Of a stretch of 64,000 bases of DNA, positions 36,630 to 47,173 are shown in pieces (position 1 is the stretch's first letter; each line of letters begins with the position of its first letter). The stretch is taken from assembly GCF_020511115.1 (NCBI RefSeq), contig NZ_JAJAVH010000014.1, positions 62,001 through 126,000 on the forward strand, in the 5' to 3' direction. Position numbers and translations under genes: made by a program. A model generated the notes under the pieces. The model had not been told where the DNA came from. It saw nothing but the letters and a program-made list of their open reading frames with translations, and did not search any database. This DNA comes from Luteimonas panaciterrae (GTDB lineage Bacteria > Pseudomonadota > Gammaproteobacteria > Xanthomonadales > Xanthomonadaceae).

Positions 36630-37474
36630 CGCGCGGCCGCAACGATGGCCTGGGCGCGTTTGAGGAACGGCAGATCGATCATCTTGCCGTCCACGACGAA
36701 AACGCCACGCCCCTGCTCCACCGCCGTCCGCGCGGCGTCGACGATGCGCCGCGCCGAAGCCAGTTCTTCCTCCGATACCGCGAACGCCGCATTGGCCAAA
36801 GCCACTTGCCGCGGATGGATGCAGCTTTTGCCCACGAATCCGAGCCGGCGCGCCATTTTCGCTTCGGCCGAGAACCCCGCCGCATCTTCCAGATCGGCGA
36901 AAGCCCCGTCGACGGCGAACACGCCGGCCTGGGCCGCCGCCATGCGCACGGCGAACATCGTCGCGTGCACGTTGGCGATATCGTGACGATCGACGCCGTG
37001 TGGCTCGAACAGATCACCGAGACCGAGCTGCAATCCCGCCACGCGCGGACTGGCCACGGCGATGTCCGCCGCATTCGCCATGGCTTTTGGCGTTTCGATG
37101 TTGACCAGCAGCCGGATCGGCTGCGACACCGCGTTCGCGGTCTCGGCACGCTGCAGGATTTCGACCGTCGCATGCAATCCGGCGGCCGACTCGATCTTCG
37201 GGATGTTCAACAACGCCACGCCATCATGCGCGACGGCGCGCACGTCTTCCTCGAAATGGCCGCTGCCGGGTCCGTTCACGCGGACGATGATGAGCTTGGC
37301 GGCATCGCGGGCCGCATCCGATCGGATGAATCCGGCCACCGCGGCTCTCGCCTCCGCCTTGCGTTCGTCCGCGACCGAATCCTCGAGATCGAGCGACAAC
37401 GCATCCGCCTCCCCGGCCAGCGCCTTGGCGAACAGTTCCGGCCGAACACCCGGTACGAACAATTTGCTACGCAT
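36626..37474 (-). CDS. CitE-like lyase (HpcH/HpaI aldolase family)
   Basis: The 282-residue protein has the citrate-lyase-beta/malyl-CoA lyase barrel: MRSKLFVPGVRPELFAKAL at the N terminus, DALSLDLEDSVADERK (acidic metal and CoA region), VRVNGPGSGHFEEDV, the metal ligand Glu in LLVNIETPKAM and the FVGKSCIHPRQV motif. Such enzymes cleave hydroxyacyl-CoA esters to acetyl-CoA or propionyl-CoA plus a keto acid. It overlaps the symporter gene by four bases and is the first gene of the LysR/symporter set. A CaiB-family CoA transferase that could supply its CoA-ester substrate is encoded 12 kb away. Exact substrate unknown. Confidence 0.92.
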   Translation of the reverse strand: MRSKLFVPGVRPELFAKALAGEADALSLDLEDSVADERKAEARAAVAGFIRSDAARDAAKLIIVRVNGPGSGHFEEDVRAVAHDGVALLNIPKIESAAGLHATVEILQRAETANAVSQPIRLLVNIETPKAMANAADIAVASPRVAGLQLGLGDLFEPHGVDRHDIANVHATMFAVRMAAAQAGVFAVDGAFADLEDAAGFSAEAKMARRLGFVGKSCIHPRQVALANAAFAVSEEELASARRIVDAARTAVEQGRGVFVVDGKMIDLPFLKRAQAIVAAAR

Positions 37475-37754
37475 GGGGCTTCGCCGTCATGCGCGGAGTG
37501 TGCGCCAAGAGACATCACATTTTGGATATCCCGGCCATATTCAAACGATAGGGATTCTTTTGATTGCCGCATGTTGCTCACAAGCAAAAACCCTTGCGCA
37601 GACCTGTCCGTTGGCGGGTCGAGCCGACCAGCGCCGCGCTTGCTGGCCGCCATCGCGTGTGAAACGGCAATGCTAGAGTATCGGCCAGGGGCGATACACA
37701 TCCGGAAGCGTCCAGGGATCACGGGCTCCGCGTTTGCGGGACCGAGGGAGATTT
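37475..37754. other. Divergent intergenic region, CitE-like gene / small secreted protein gene
   Basis: These 280 bases separate the minus-strand lyase from the plus-strand gene at 37755. The first 100 bases are AT-richer than the surroundings, fitting a promoter region. No clear repeat or terminator is visible. Confidence 0.4.
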
Positions 37755-38201
37755 ATGTTTCTGTCGATGACAATCGCATTGGCCCTTGGCTTGTCCGGGC
37801 AGGCGGACCCGGATTCCATCGAGCCGGGCAAGGCCGGCACCGCTCAGCTCTATGCGGAGTGCGCCGGCTACTACGATTTCATCGCCGACTCGCAGGAGAG
37901 CAGCGCCAGGAAGCAATCCGCGGACATCATGCGCAACATGTCCAGGAACGCGGTGCTGATCTCGCGACGCATCTACACGTCGGACTGGCAGCTCAAGCAC
38001 CCGGACGGCAAGCGCCAGGCCATCGATTGGGAACGCGAAGCCATCGCTCCGCACAGGAAGCGTGTGAAACTGATGCTGCTCGCCCTGGACAGACAGGACG
38101 ATCCGTCCATGCGCGACAGCTATGGCTCGAAATGCGCCAGGCTCACGGAGATGACCGACCTGCTGCTGAAGTCGATCGAGCGGCAGACTCCTGGCAAGTA
38201 A
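37755..38201 (+). CDS. Small secreted protein, unknown function
   Basis: The 148-residue product starts with a short signal peptide (MFLSMTIALALGLSGQA) and continues as a mostly helical, charged domain with two cysteines (in LYAECAGYY and GSKCARL) that could form a disulphide in the periplasm. GAGGGAGA lies a few bases before the ATG at 37755. No family is recognised. It stands alone between a lyase gene and tRNA-Val. The positioned cysteines and signal peptide make it a likely real gene. Confidence 0.7.
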   Translation: MFLSMTIALALGLSGQADPDSIEPGKAGTAQLYAECAGYYDFIADSQESSARKQSADIMRNMSRNAVLISRRIYTSDWQLKHPDGKRQAIDWEREAIAPHRKRVKLMLLALDRQDDPSMRDSYGSKCARLTEMTDLLLKSIERQTPGK

Positions 38202-38276
38202 GCGGGCTCGTCCCAAGACCATGGGGCCGGACCGGCGGCCACGCCCCAGGAAACGGCCCCGCCGATCCTGGCTCGC

Positions 38277-38306
38277 TTGTCGCTCCCCCTGCCCCCAGGC
38301 TAGAAT
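38277..38306 (+). promoter_or_regulatory. Promoter of tRNA-Val
   Basis: TTGTCG at 38277-38282 and TAGAAT at 38301-38306 are spaced by 18 bases and end 12 bases before the mature tRNA 5' end. The -10 element is a five-of-six match. Confidence 0.65.
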
Positions 38307-38318
38307 TCGCGTTCCTTC

Positions 38319-38393
38319 GGGCGGTTAGCTCAGCGGTAGAGCACTACCTTGACATGGTAGGGGTCACAGGTTCGAACCCTGTACCGCCCACCA
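38319..38393 (+). tRNA. tRNA-Val(GAC)
   Basis: The 75-base gene starts GGGCGGT, pairing with ACCGCCC, and encodes CCA at its end. The anticodon loop TTGACAT gives GAC for valine; the D arm and T arm (ACAGGTTCGAACCCTGT) are regular. Confidence 0.98.
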
Positions 38394-38468
38394 CGCATGT
38401 GGAAAGCGTGGGATTCTCGAGACGGCGCGGCCTGGCTAGGCGGCGCCGTTCGCGTTTCCGGGCCCGAC

Positions 38469-40502
<2,034 letters not shown>

Positions 40503-40708
40503 ACGGGCGCCAAGAGTCAATCCAGTAGTTTAGCGGCTTCCCGACACGGGCTTCGTCAAGCAGGAAGGCCGCTTCGAGCAGCCCGCCGGGAGATCGTTGC
40601 CGACAAATCCGGCCGGGATATCCCTACATCCCGCATCGCCGGGCGCCGATTCTGCGATCCGCCCATGCTCCGGAAAATCCGTCTCAAGAATGGAGACCGG
40701 AGCAGGAC

Positions 40709-41242
40709 ATGAAACGCAGTCAAACAGGCTTCACGTTAATCGAGGCGATCGCCGCCGTCGCCATCATGGCGATCGTAATGGGTGCCGGTGTCCCTTCTTT
40801 CAAGCGGATTCTGACCTACCAGCGCGTGGCTTCAGGCATGTCCCTGCTCTCCACCTCGCTGGCGTCGGCACGCATGGCGGCGATTTCGGCGGCCACGCCG
40901 ATCACCGTCTGCCCGATCACGACCGGCAGCCGCCGCTGCCGTCAGGACAGCGTCTGGGACGGCGGCTGGATGGTCTTCCGCGATCGCCTGCGCAAGGGAC
41001 AGCCTCGAAGCGACAAGGATGTCCTTCAGGTGATCGAGCGCTCCGATCGCCATTTGGTGCTGTGGAGCACCGCCAGCCGGAAATACGTCCGCTTCCAGGC
41101 GGACGGACGCGCCGGTGGCAACAATCTGATCATCCGGATCTGCAGCGACGGGAAACTGAACGGCGAGGTGGCGGTCAACAACGTCGGCCGGGTGCGATCA
41201 AGGCGTGTTTCGGGCGACCGCCCCTGCGGGGACCGACGCTGA
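40709..41242 (+). CDS. GspH/FimT-type pseudopilin, orphan
   Basis: The 177-residue protein has a class III leader cut by prepilin peptidase (MKRSQTG, then FTLIEAIAAVAIMAIVMGAG) and a C-terminal GspH-like beta domain with WDGGWMVFRDR, the usual minor-pilin motif. It is a FimT/GspH homologue like the one at 48822, but stands alone on the opposite strand, near the pilus operon. It may serve as an extra minor pilin in pilus assembly or DNA uptake. Its stop codon lies in the first unit of a 16-bp tandem repeat. Confidence 0.88.
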   Translation: MKRSQTGFTLIEAIAAVAIMAIVMGAGVPSFKRILTYQRVASGMSLLSTSLASARMAAISAATPITVCPITTGSRRCRQDSVWDGGWMVFRDRLRKGQPRSDKDVLQVIERSDRHLVLWSTASRKYVRFQADGRAGGNNLIIRICSDGKLNGEVAVNNVGRVRSRRVSGDRPCGDRR

Positions 41243-41287
41243 GCGGTGCCGACGCTGAGCGGTGCCGACGCTGAGCGGTGCCGACGC
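41235..41287 (+). repeat. 16-bp tandem repeat, 3.3 copies
   Basis: Units GACGCTGAGCGGTGCC occur perfectly at 41235, 41251 and 41267, followed by GACGC. The first copy contains the TGA stop of the pseudopilin gene. Perfect identity suggests recent slippage and variation between strains. Confidence 0.95.
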
Positions 41288-41311
41288 AAAAAAGGCCGCT
41301 TTCGCGGCCTT
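41288..41311 (-). terminator. Terminator of tRNA-Asn
   Basis: Arms AAGGCCGC (41292-41299) and GCGGCCTT (41304-41311) enclose four bases; on the minus strand the stem runs into six T residues. It lies 16 bases beyond the tRNA-Asn 3' end. Confidence 0.85.
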
Positions 41312-41326
41312 AAGTGCTTGAATTCA

Positions 41327-41403
41327 TGGCGCCCGAAGTTGGACTCGAACCAACGACCCCCTGATTAACAGTCAAGTGCTCTAACCGGCTGAGCTATTCG
41401 GGC
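41327..41403 (-). tRNA. tRNA-Asn(GTT)
   Basis: The 77-base gene begins GCCCGAA on the minus strand, pairs with TTCGGGC, then discriminator G and encoded CCA. The anticodon loop CTGTTAA gives GTT for asparagine. D and T arms are regular (GTTGGTTCGAGTCCAAC). Confidence 0.98.
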
Positions 41404-41413
41404 GGGGGACGCA

Positions 41414-41442
41414 ATATTAATGGCGAGGTCGTGCGCTCGCAA
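41414..41442 (-). promoter_or_regulatory. Promoter of tRNA-Asn
   Basis: Minus strand: TTGCGA (complement of 41437-41442) and TAATAT (complement of 41414-41419), spaced by 17 bases and ending about ten bases before the mature 5' end. Close to sigma-70 consensus. Confidence 0.7.
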
Positions 41443-41531
41443 CCCATCGTGCGGTCACGGCCGCGATTAATGCGGGTTGGATGCCCGTTTCGACCGTGCC
41501 ATGCAACTGCGGCATGGCGCGAGCATCAGGA

Positions 41532-41945
41532 TCACCAGCACTCGGCCGGCTCGGTCGGAGTCTTGGCGCCCACGCTGTTGACGCCCAATTCGCCGCACCT
41601 GTCGTTCGTCTGATCCGTTCCGTCGACCGGCGTCGCGGTCAGAGTGAATGCGTCCGCATCCGCGTCGTCTCCGTCACGAGCCAGATTGTAGAAGGGACGC
41701 TCCGAGTTCCGAGGCGAGATTTTCTCCTCGTCGGGAATGGTCGCCCAGAATCCCGCATAGGTGTTGTTGACCGTGTGGAAGCGTTCGGCGCGCTGCGTCA
41801 GCTCCACCAGATCCGCCTTCGCCTGCGCACGGCGCGACTTGCGCACGTACTCGACGTAGGACGGATACGCGATCGCGACGATGACCGCGATCACAAGGAC
41901 CACGATCATCAGCTCGATCAACGTGAAGCCGCGGGACTTGCGCAT
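41532..41945 (-). CDS. pilE: Type IV pilin-like protein PilE
   Basis: The 137-residue prepilin has leader MRKSRG cut before FTLIELMIVVLVIAVIVAIAYPSYVEYVRKSRRAQAKADL, the classic pilin helix. The C-terminal part has two cysteines (DRCGEL and PAECW) that would form the D-region disulphide. PilE is a minor pilin that connects to the pilus tip complex in this type of operon. The start is set by the short leader; longer upstream frames lie inside the pilY1 end region. It is the last gene of the fimT-pilV-pilW-pilX-pilY1-pilE operon. Confidence 0.93.
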   Translation of the reverse strand: MRKSRGFTLIELMIVVLVIAVIVAIAYPSYVEYVRKSRRAQAKADLVELTQRAERFHTVNNTYAGFWATIPDEEKISPRNSERPFYNLARDGDDADADAFTLTATPVDGTDQTNDRCGELGVNSVGAKTPTEPAECW

Positions 41946-41983
41946 GTTTGCCACCGGAAGAGCGATCATGGACATCATCCCAC

Positions 41984-44900
41984 CTATCGGACCTGTCGCC
42001 AGGATTGACGGCCGCAGGGACGCGGCAAGTAGAGCGGATCCGCACCCGGCGCGCGCAGCACGAAGGTGCACATCTTGGCGTTGATGCGCTGCTGCAGGCA
42101 GCCCGGCGTGGTCGGATCGCACAGGGCTTGCAGCTCTTCCAGCGTCGGCGTCGGCGGCACGAACACGTTGGTGTCCTTCACGGGCGGCATGTTCTTGCCG
42201 TCCTTGTTGAGGGAGATCGCACCGCATTCGCCCGTGCACACCGGGTTGCCACCGCGAGAGTTCGAGACACCGGACATGCCACCCGCACCCGTCAGCAGGT
42301 TCAACGCATACAGCCAGTTGATGCCGCCACCGGCCGAACAGGTCGTGTCCACGCCTTCGTAGGTGGTGAAGATCACCTTGCCGTTCTGGATCCTCGGCGT
42401 GCCGATGAAGCGCTCGCCCTTGCCGGACGTGCCTACCTTCAAGTCGATGTACCAGCCGCGCTTGGTGCCGTAGGTGACCAGGTTGTTCGAAACATCACGC
42501 GTGTCGTAGCCACCGGACGTCGCGACATTGGAAATGGTCTGCTCGACCAGCATGTCGCGGCCGGTGATGCGATCGTCGCTCTGGTTGTCCCAGATGCCGT
42601 ACAGGCTCTGCACCGGCGGATTGTTGCTGACGGTGTTGTCGCCCACGGCGAAGTAACGGCCGGTACCGAACAGGATGCTGACGCCACCGCTCGGTCCGCT
42701 AGTGACCTCGATGCCGCCGGTGATCGGCTGAGCGACGGTACCGATCTTCGCCGTGAACAGCGGCTCCCCGCTGTAAGCCACGGTCCAGTTGGCCGGGTTC
42801 GTCTCGGTCAGATTGAACTTCCACACATTGCCTTGCAGGTCGCCGCCGTAGACGGTGTCGACGATGCCGTCATTGTTCGCCAACGCCACCGGCGCGACGC
42901 TCATCAAGCCGTTGCGCACGGCGTAGGCGGTACCGGTGGGCTTCAGGCGCGACAGCACGGTTCCGTCGTTGGCGTCGACGACGAACAGCACGGGCGCACC
43001 GGAATCCGAATTGACGCCGTTGCCGAAGATCGCCACCCAGCGCGGCCGCCCGCTGCTGCCCTTGATCGGCACGATGATGGGCTTGCCCATGACCATGCCG
43101 AGATCGTTGATCGTGCTGCCGCTCAACTCCCACAGCGCATCGTTGGCCGTGAAGCCTCCGGGGTTGGACACGTTCAGGCCGAACACCGATTTGCCGCCCG
43201 CTCCCGTGGCGCCGACGAGCAGCGTGCGCCAGTTGCCCGTCGAGGTGGACGGCACGTCGGAAGTGGTGATGGCGCCATCCACGTAATAGCGATGGAGCAG
43301 GTTCGGATCGGCCAGGCTCGCCAGATGATCCAGCGAACCGGAAGGAATGAAGCCGAAAAGCTCGGTGCCGCCCGTGGTGTCGTTCTTCGCGTTGAAGGCA
43401 TGCAGCATGCCGTCGTTGGCGCCGACGTAGATGACCGGGTCGCGGGAAGCCTTGGTTTCGAGATAGGTCCTGTAGCTCTCGCCCAGCTCCCGCTTCCAGT
43501 CCACCGTGGTGAAGCTCGCCCAGGAGTCGTAGCCGTAATCATCGCGCGGCGAGGCGATTTCAGGCGTCGAGTTGATGATGTCGCCCAGCGCGGAGCTGCG
43601 GTTGCGCAAGGTTTTGTTGGGATCGCCGCCCGTGCCACGTTCGTTGGCGTGGTCGCCCTTGATGTAGGCCACCAGGTTGTTGACGGTGTACGTGCTGCGG
43701 AACCACGTGGGAATGATCGTCATGCCCATTGCCGCGAGCTTGGCTTCGCGGGTTCCACCCGGGATGTTGTTGCCCGTAAATGTCCTGGACATGGCGGGCG
43801 TGCGCACTGTTCCGTCGGCTCTGATCTCGGTCGGCACGCTCACCATGAAGATGTTGTCGCGGCTGGACGCGGGTGGCAGCTTGGCCGCGGCGCTCCAGAT
43901 CTCGTTGCCCGCCGAACCATCGGGATTCACCTGGACTCCACGCACGTTGCCGATCCAGTCGTTGACCGATTTGTCGGTCAGTTCGTATGTCGCTTCCAGC
44001 GTGAACGAATTGCCGGTGATGCGCGCGCCGCCGCCGGCGCCGCCCGTCGGCGCCTTGTTGCCCGCCGCTTCCGCGAAGATGCGATCGAGCTCGGACTTCA
44101 ACTTGGACGGGTCGCGGGCAAGGAAGTAGTTGTCGGGCGTTCCCGCCACGCGCTTGTCCCACTCGCCCGCATCGGGCTTGTTATTGCCGTTGGCATCCTT
44201 GAAACCGCCGTACTTGGCCGCGTACCAGAGCGGGCTTTCCAGCAGCTTGGCGTTGCTGGTGCCGACGGTGAACTTCATCACCTTCGGCTTGTACCAGTCC
44301 GTGCGCGGCTCGTCGGTGACGGTCAGGATCGAGCCGTCGCTGCTGCCAGGACGCAAGGCGAGGCGATAGACGCCATCTCTGTTCGATCCCGTCACGGCGA
44401 AGCCGGTCATCATCGCGTTGCCGGCGTAAGCGGACAGGTTCTCGATGCGCACCAGCACTTCATTGGCGGCCACATTCGGCGATCCGCCTGCGCAGACGGG
44501 CGAATCGGAACGCCAGCAGATGTCCTTGCCGGTGTAGCCGGTGTTCTTCGGGTTGGTATTGGCGTCGCAGGTCGCGCCGACACAGTAGGTCATCATCGAG
44601 ACCACGTCGTTGTCGTGGTCGTTGCCCCACAGCGAATCTTCCCAGACCAGGGAGAAGCTACCCGCATTTCCGTTGGCCGTCAGCGCGCGGCCATAGACGT
44701 GCTGTGGCGAGACTGCGGACGTCTTCGCGCCCACGCCCACCGATCCCAGGAAGCAGGTGCGCCAGTTCCTGTCCCGATTGCTACCGTCGATCAGGGCTTG
44801 ACCGGACTTGTTCGCCTGGCACAGCGGCGACAGCGTGATCTTGCCGTTTCCGATCGGAATATCGAATTTCGGCAGGTTCTCGGCCATCGCCACCGCATAG

Positions 44901-46630
44901 GTCGTCACGGTGTTCTTGTAGCTGGCCGGCTTGTTCTGCAAGCCCGGCCGCATATCGGTGATCTTCGCCTGGAATGCCAGGCCCGACATGAGATAGCTGC
45001 CTTCGATCGACGGCACATCCGGGCACATGCCTCGCGCCTTCGACAACTCGCTCAGCGGCTTGGCGGTACAGATGTCTTCGTGAGTATTGACGGAATTGCC
45101 GACGGCGAGCTCCGCCTGATTGGCCACGACACGGCCGATCATGTAATTGCCGTTGATGTTCTCGTTCGTGCCCAGACCATCGGTCGCGGTGGCGGCGCCG
45201 GCGATTCGCGGCACGCCCGGCACTTCGTCGCTGTCGAACGACGGCAGACCCGAGGACATCACCAGGATGTTGCAGGTCGCGCAGAAGGAGTTGCCGCCCT
45301 GGGCCGTGGCGCGATACGGGTCGAGCCAGGTGAGCGTGGAAGGCAGGCCGGTCAGATCGGTTCCGCCGGTGAAATTTCCCGTGGCCGTGGTTTCGCCCGC
45401 CACGTAGCGCAGCGCTTCCGCATACATTTCGGCCAGCGGATTGCCCCAAGCGCTGCAATTCTGAGTGCCGGTGCCCGGATTGTTGAGCGAGCCATTTCCC
45501 GCGTCCGGATATCCCTGACGATTCAGATAACCCCAGTTGTTGCAGTCGTTCCAGACACTGCTGTAATTCCACTGCGTCAGCTTGAAGCGCGACAGCGTAT
45601 TGATGATGCCTTCGGCATTGTCGGTCTGGTTACAGAAGCGGCCATTGCTGAGATCCACTTCATCTCCGGCAATGCAGCCCGTGTTCGTGCCGCTGTTGCC
45701 CGCCAGCTTGCCGATATTGCGGCGAAGCACGCCGCCACTGCGCGGCTTGGAATACGAACCGCTGACCATGCCGAAACGCAGGCGTCCGGTCTCTCCGTAC
45801 GTCTGGAGCAGTCCGACCGGCTTGTAGCTGTCGGTGGTGCCGCTGCTGTATTTCTGGCAGAAGCTCTCGCGGCGATTGGTGGCGGCTTCCGCCGGATCGC
45901 AAACTTCCACGCGAACGGTGTAGGTGCTGTCGACGCCAGTAGGACGATCCGGGTTGTCATTGCCGACGGTGCACTGCTGCAATGCCGTGGCCGCCCATTC
46001 CGACCAGTTGCCCGACTTCACGCGCATGAAGGGAGCGCCGGTACTGCTGGTGCTCGTATTGCAGAACGACTGCACGCCCGTGAGCGGCGCGTAATTGCCG
46101 ATATCGGCGCCGCTGTACACCTTCACCCAAGCATGCAGGTCGCTCGGGATATTGGCGCGCTCCAGCACCGTGGTCGTGTCGTCGGTACTGCGCTGTCCGC
46201 CGTAAAGCACGAAACGCAGCACGTCGAGGCGACTCATCGTCACCCAGTTCAGGAAGTTGCCGCTCCAGCGTCCGGTCTGTCCCGAGCAGGAATGGCCTGT
46301 CGCCGGACCGGTGGCCTTGAAACGGCCAGAGCTGTAGCTGTAGCAGAGCTTCGAGTCGAAATAGCCCGCGTAATCGAAACGGTCCTGATAGGTGATGTCC
46401 AGCAGGCCATCGCCGTCCAGGTCCGTGTAGTCGGTGTAGGCCTTGTTGAACAACTGCTCGTCGCGCGACATCACGAGCATCATCAACGGCGGATCGCTCT
46501 GGCCGGAGAACAACGGCACCTGCGACACGTCGTAGTCGTTGCTGCCCGCAGTGAGATCGACGCTACGGGTGACCAGCAGCGTCACCAGAAGTACGACCGC
46601 GGAAAGGCGGAACCATGTTGGGATGGTCAT
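41984..46630 (-). CDS. pilY1: PilY1, type IV pilus tip adhesin
   Basis: The 1548-residue protein has an N-terminal signal or anchor (RLSAVVLLVTLLVTRSVDLTAG) and a calcium-loop-like DLDGDGLLD at residues 70-78. A variable, presumably binding, N-terminal half follows. Another Asp-rich loop (KDANGNNKPDAGEWD) lies before the C-terminal PilC/PilY1 beta-propeller (VIYVGANDGMLHAFNAKND through FGNGVNSDSGAPVLFVVDANDG). PilY1 sits at the pilus tip, supports pilus biogenesis and surface sensing, and needs calcium through propeller loops. It lies between pilX and pilE. The length is at the high end for the family. A long open frame on the opposite strand is a shadow. Confidence 0.94.
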   Translation of the reverse strand: MTIPTWFRLSAVVLLVTLLVTRSVDLTAGSNDYDVSQVPLFSGQSDPPLMMLVMSRDEQLFNKAYTDYTDLDGDGLLDITYQDRFDYAGYFDSKLCYSYSSGRFKATGPATGHSCSGQTGRWSGNFLNWVTMSRLDVLRFVLYGGQRSTDDTTTVLERANIPSDLHAWVKVYSGADIGNYAPLTGVQSFCNTSTSSTGAPFMRVKSGNWSEWAATALQQCTVGNDNPDRPTGVDSTYTVRVEVCDPAEAATNRRESFCQKYSSGTTDSYKPVGLLQTYGETGRLRFGMVSGSYSKPRSGGVLRRNIGKLAGNSGTNTGCIAGDEVDLSNGRFCNQTDNAEGIINTLSRFKLTQWNYSSVWNDCNNWGYLNRQGYPDAGNGSLNNPGTGTQNCSAWGNPLAEMYAEALRYVAGETTATGNFTGGTDLTGLPSTLTWLDPYRATAQGGNSFCATCNILVMSSGLPSFDSDEVPGVPRIAGAATATDGLGTNENINGNYMIGRVVANQAELAVGNSVNTHEDICTAKPLSELSKARGMCPDVPSIEGSYLMSGLAFQAKITDMRPGLQNKPASYKNTVTTYAVAMAENLPKFDIPIGNGKITLSPLCQANKSGQALIDGSNRDRNWRTCFLGSVGVGAKTSAVSPQHVYGRALTANGNAGSFSLVWEDSLWGNDHDNDVVSMMTYCVGATCDANTNPKNTGYTGKDICWRSDSPVCAGGSPNVAANEVLVRIENLSAYAGNAMMTGFAVTGSNRDGVYRLALRPGSSDGSILTVTDEPRTDWYKPKVMKFTVGTSNAKLLESPLWYAAKYGGFKDANGNNKPDAGEWDKRVAGTPDNYFLARDPSKLKSELDRIFAEAAGNKAPTGGAGGGARITGNSFTLEATYELTDKSVNDWIGNVRGVQVNPDGSAGNEIWSAAAKLPPASSRDNIFMVSVPTEIRADGTVRTPAMSRTFTGNNIPGGTREAKLAAMGMTIIPTWFRSTYTVNNLVAYIKGDHANERGTGGDPNKTLRNRSSALGDIINSTPEIASPRDDYGYDSWASFTTVDWKRELGESYRTYLETKASRDPVIYVGANDGMLHAFNAKNDTTGGTELFGFIPSGSLDHLASLADPNLLHRYYVDGAITTSDVPSTSTGNWRTLLVGATGAGGKSVFGLNVSNPGGFTANDALWELSGSTINDLGMVMGKPIIVPIKGSSGRPRWVAIFGNGVNSDSGAPVLFVVDANDGTVLSRLKPTGTAYAVRNGLMSVAPVALANNDGIVDTVYGGDLQGNVWKFNLTETNPANWTVAYSGEPLFTAKIGTVAQPITGGIEVTSGPSGGVSILFGTGRYFAVGDNTVSNNPPVQSLYGIWDNQSDDRITGRDMLVEQTISNVATSGGYDTRDVSNNLVTYGTKRGWYIDLKVGTSGKGERFIGTPRIQNGKVIFTTYEGVDTTCSAGGGINWLYALNLLTGAGGMSGVSNSRGGNPVCTGECGAISLNKDGKNMPPVKDTNVFVPPTPTLEELQALCDPTTPGCLQQRINAKMCTFVLRAPGADPLYLPRPCGRQSWRQVR

Positions 46631-46647
46631 AGTTGTCTCCGCGGTCC

Positions 46648-47160
46648 TCAGGGAATGAACACTGTGTCGATGACCGCACTGGCGCTGGGGTTGTCGTCAT
46701 CGTCGTTGGTGTCGCTCGCCAACGCCGTGATTTCGTAGATGTTGCCGGTCTCTTCGTTTTCCTTGTTGCCGATGCGGCGGCTGGAAGCCGCGAAGCAGCG
46801 ATCGACACGCCGGATATAGGTATCTTCATTGACGTCGCCCAGAGGGCGCGCGCTGTCGTTGCCGTCGGCCCAGCTCGCCGGATCGAACGTCGGCGAACAC
46901 ACTTCCTGATCGGCGGCGAAGGTGCCGGTGAGTCCCAACTTGTCGCTGATGTCCGCTTCCGAATCGCGCGCCGCCAGCTCGGCGTTCTGGAACGCCAGAT
47001 TGACGCGGTTGTAATTGGACGACATGCGCTCCTGCATGCCGATCACGCGCATGCCGGCGATGCCGATCAGGGCCATCAGGATCAGCATGATCAAGGCCAC
47101 GTACAGCACCGCGCCTCGCTGCTTGTAGGGAACCATCGACTCGGTGTTTCGATTCTTCAT
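46648..47160 (-). CDS. pilX: Type IV pilus minor pilin assembly protein PilX
   Basis: The 170-residue protein has a hydrophobic N-terminal segment (YKQRGAVLYVALIMLILMALIGIAGMRV), the GxVL class III-like processing region and the PilX_N pattern, then a soluble domain with cysteines at EVCSPTF and DRCFAAS. The ATG at 47160 gives a leader of ordinary length; the frame further upstream lies in pilW. It belongs to the minor pilin set that primes pilus assembly and presents PilY1. Confidence 0.9.
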   Translation of the reverse strand: MKNRNTESMVPYKQRGAVLYVALIMLILMALIGIAGMRVIGMQERMSSNYNRVNLAFQNAELAARDSEADISDKLGLTGTFAADQEVCSPTFDPASWADGNDSARPLGDVNEDTYIRRVDRCFAASSRRIGNKENEETGNIYEITALASDTNDDDDNPSASAVIDTVFIP

Positions 47161-47173
47161 GGCGAGCCTCGCG

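Noticed and set aside
41948-46738. Very long open frame on the plus strand opposite pilY1
   Set aside because: It is the antisense of a GC-rich gene with clear PilY1 homology; its composition (His/Arg/Val-rich, no domains) is that of a shadow frame. The same applies to the long antisense frames over 51953-55222 and 61671-63983.
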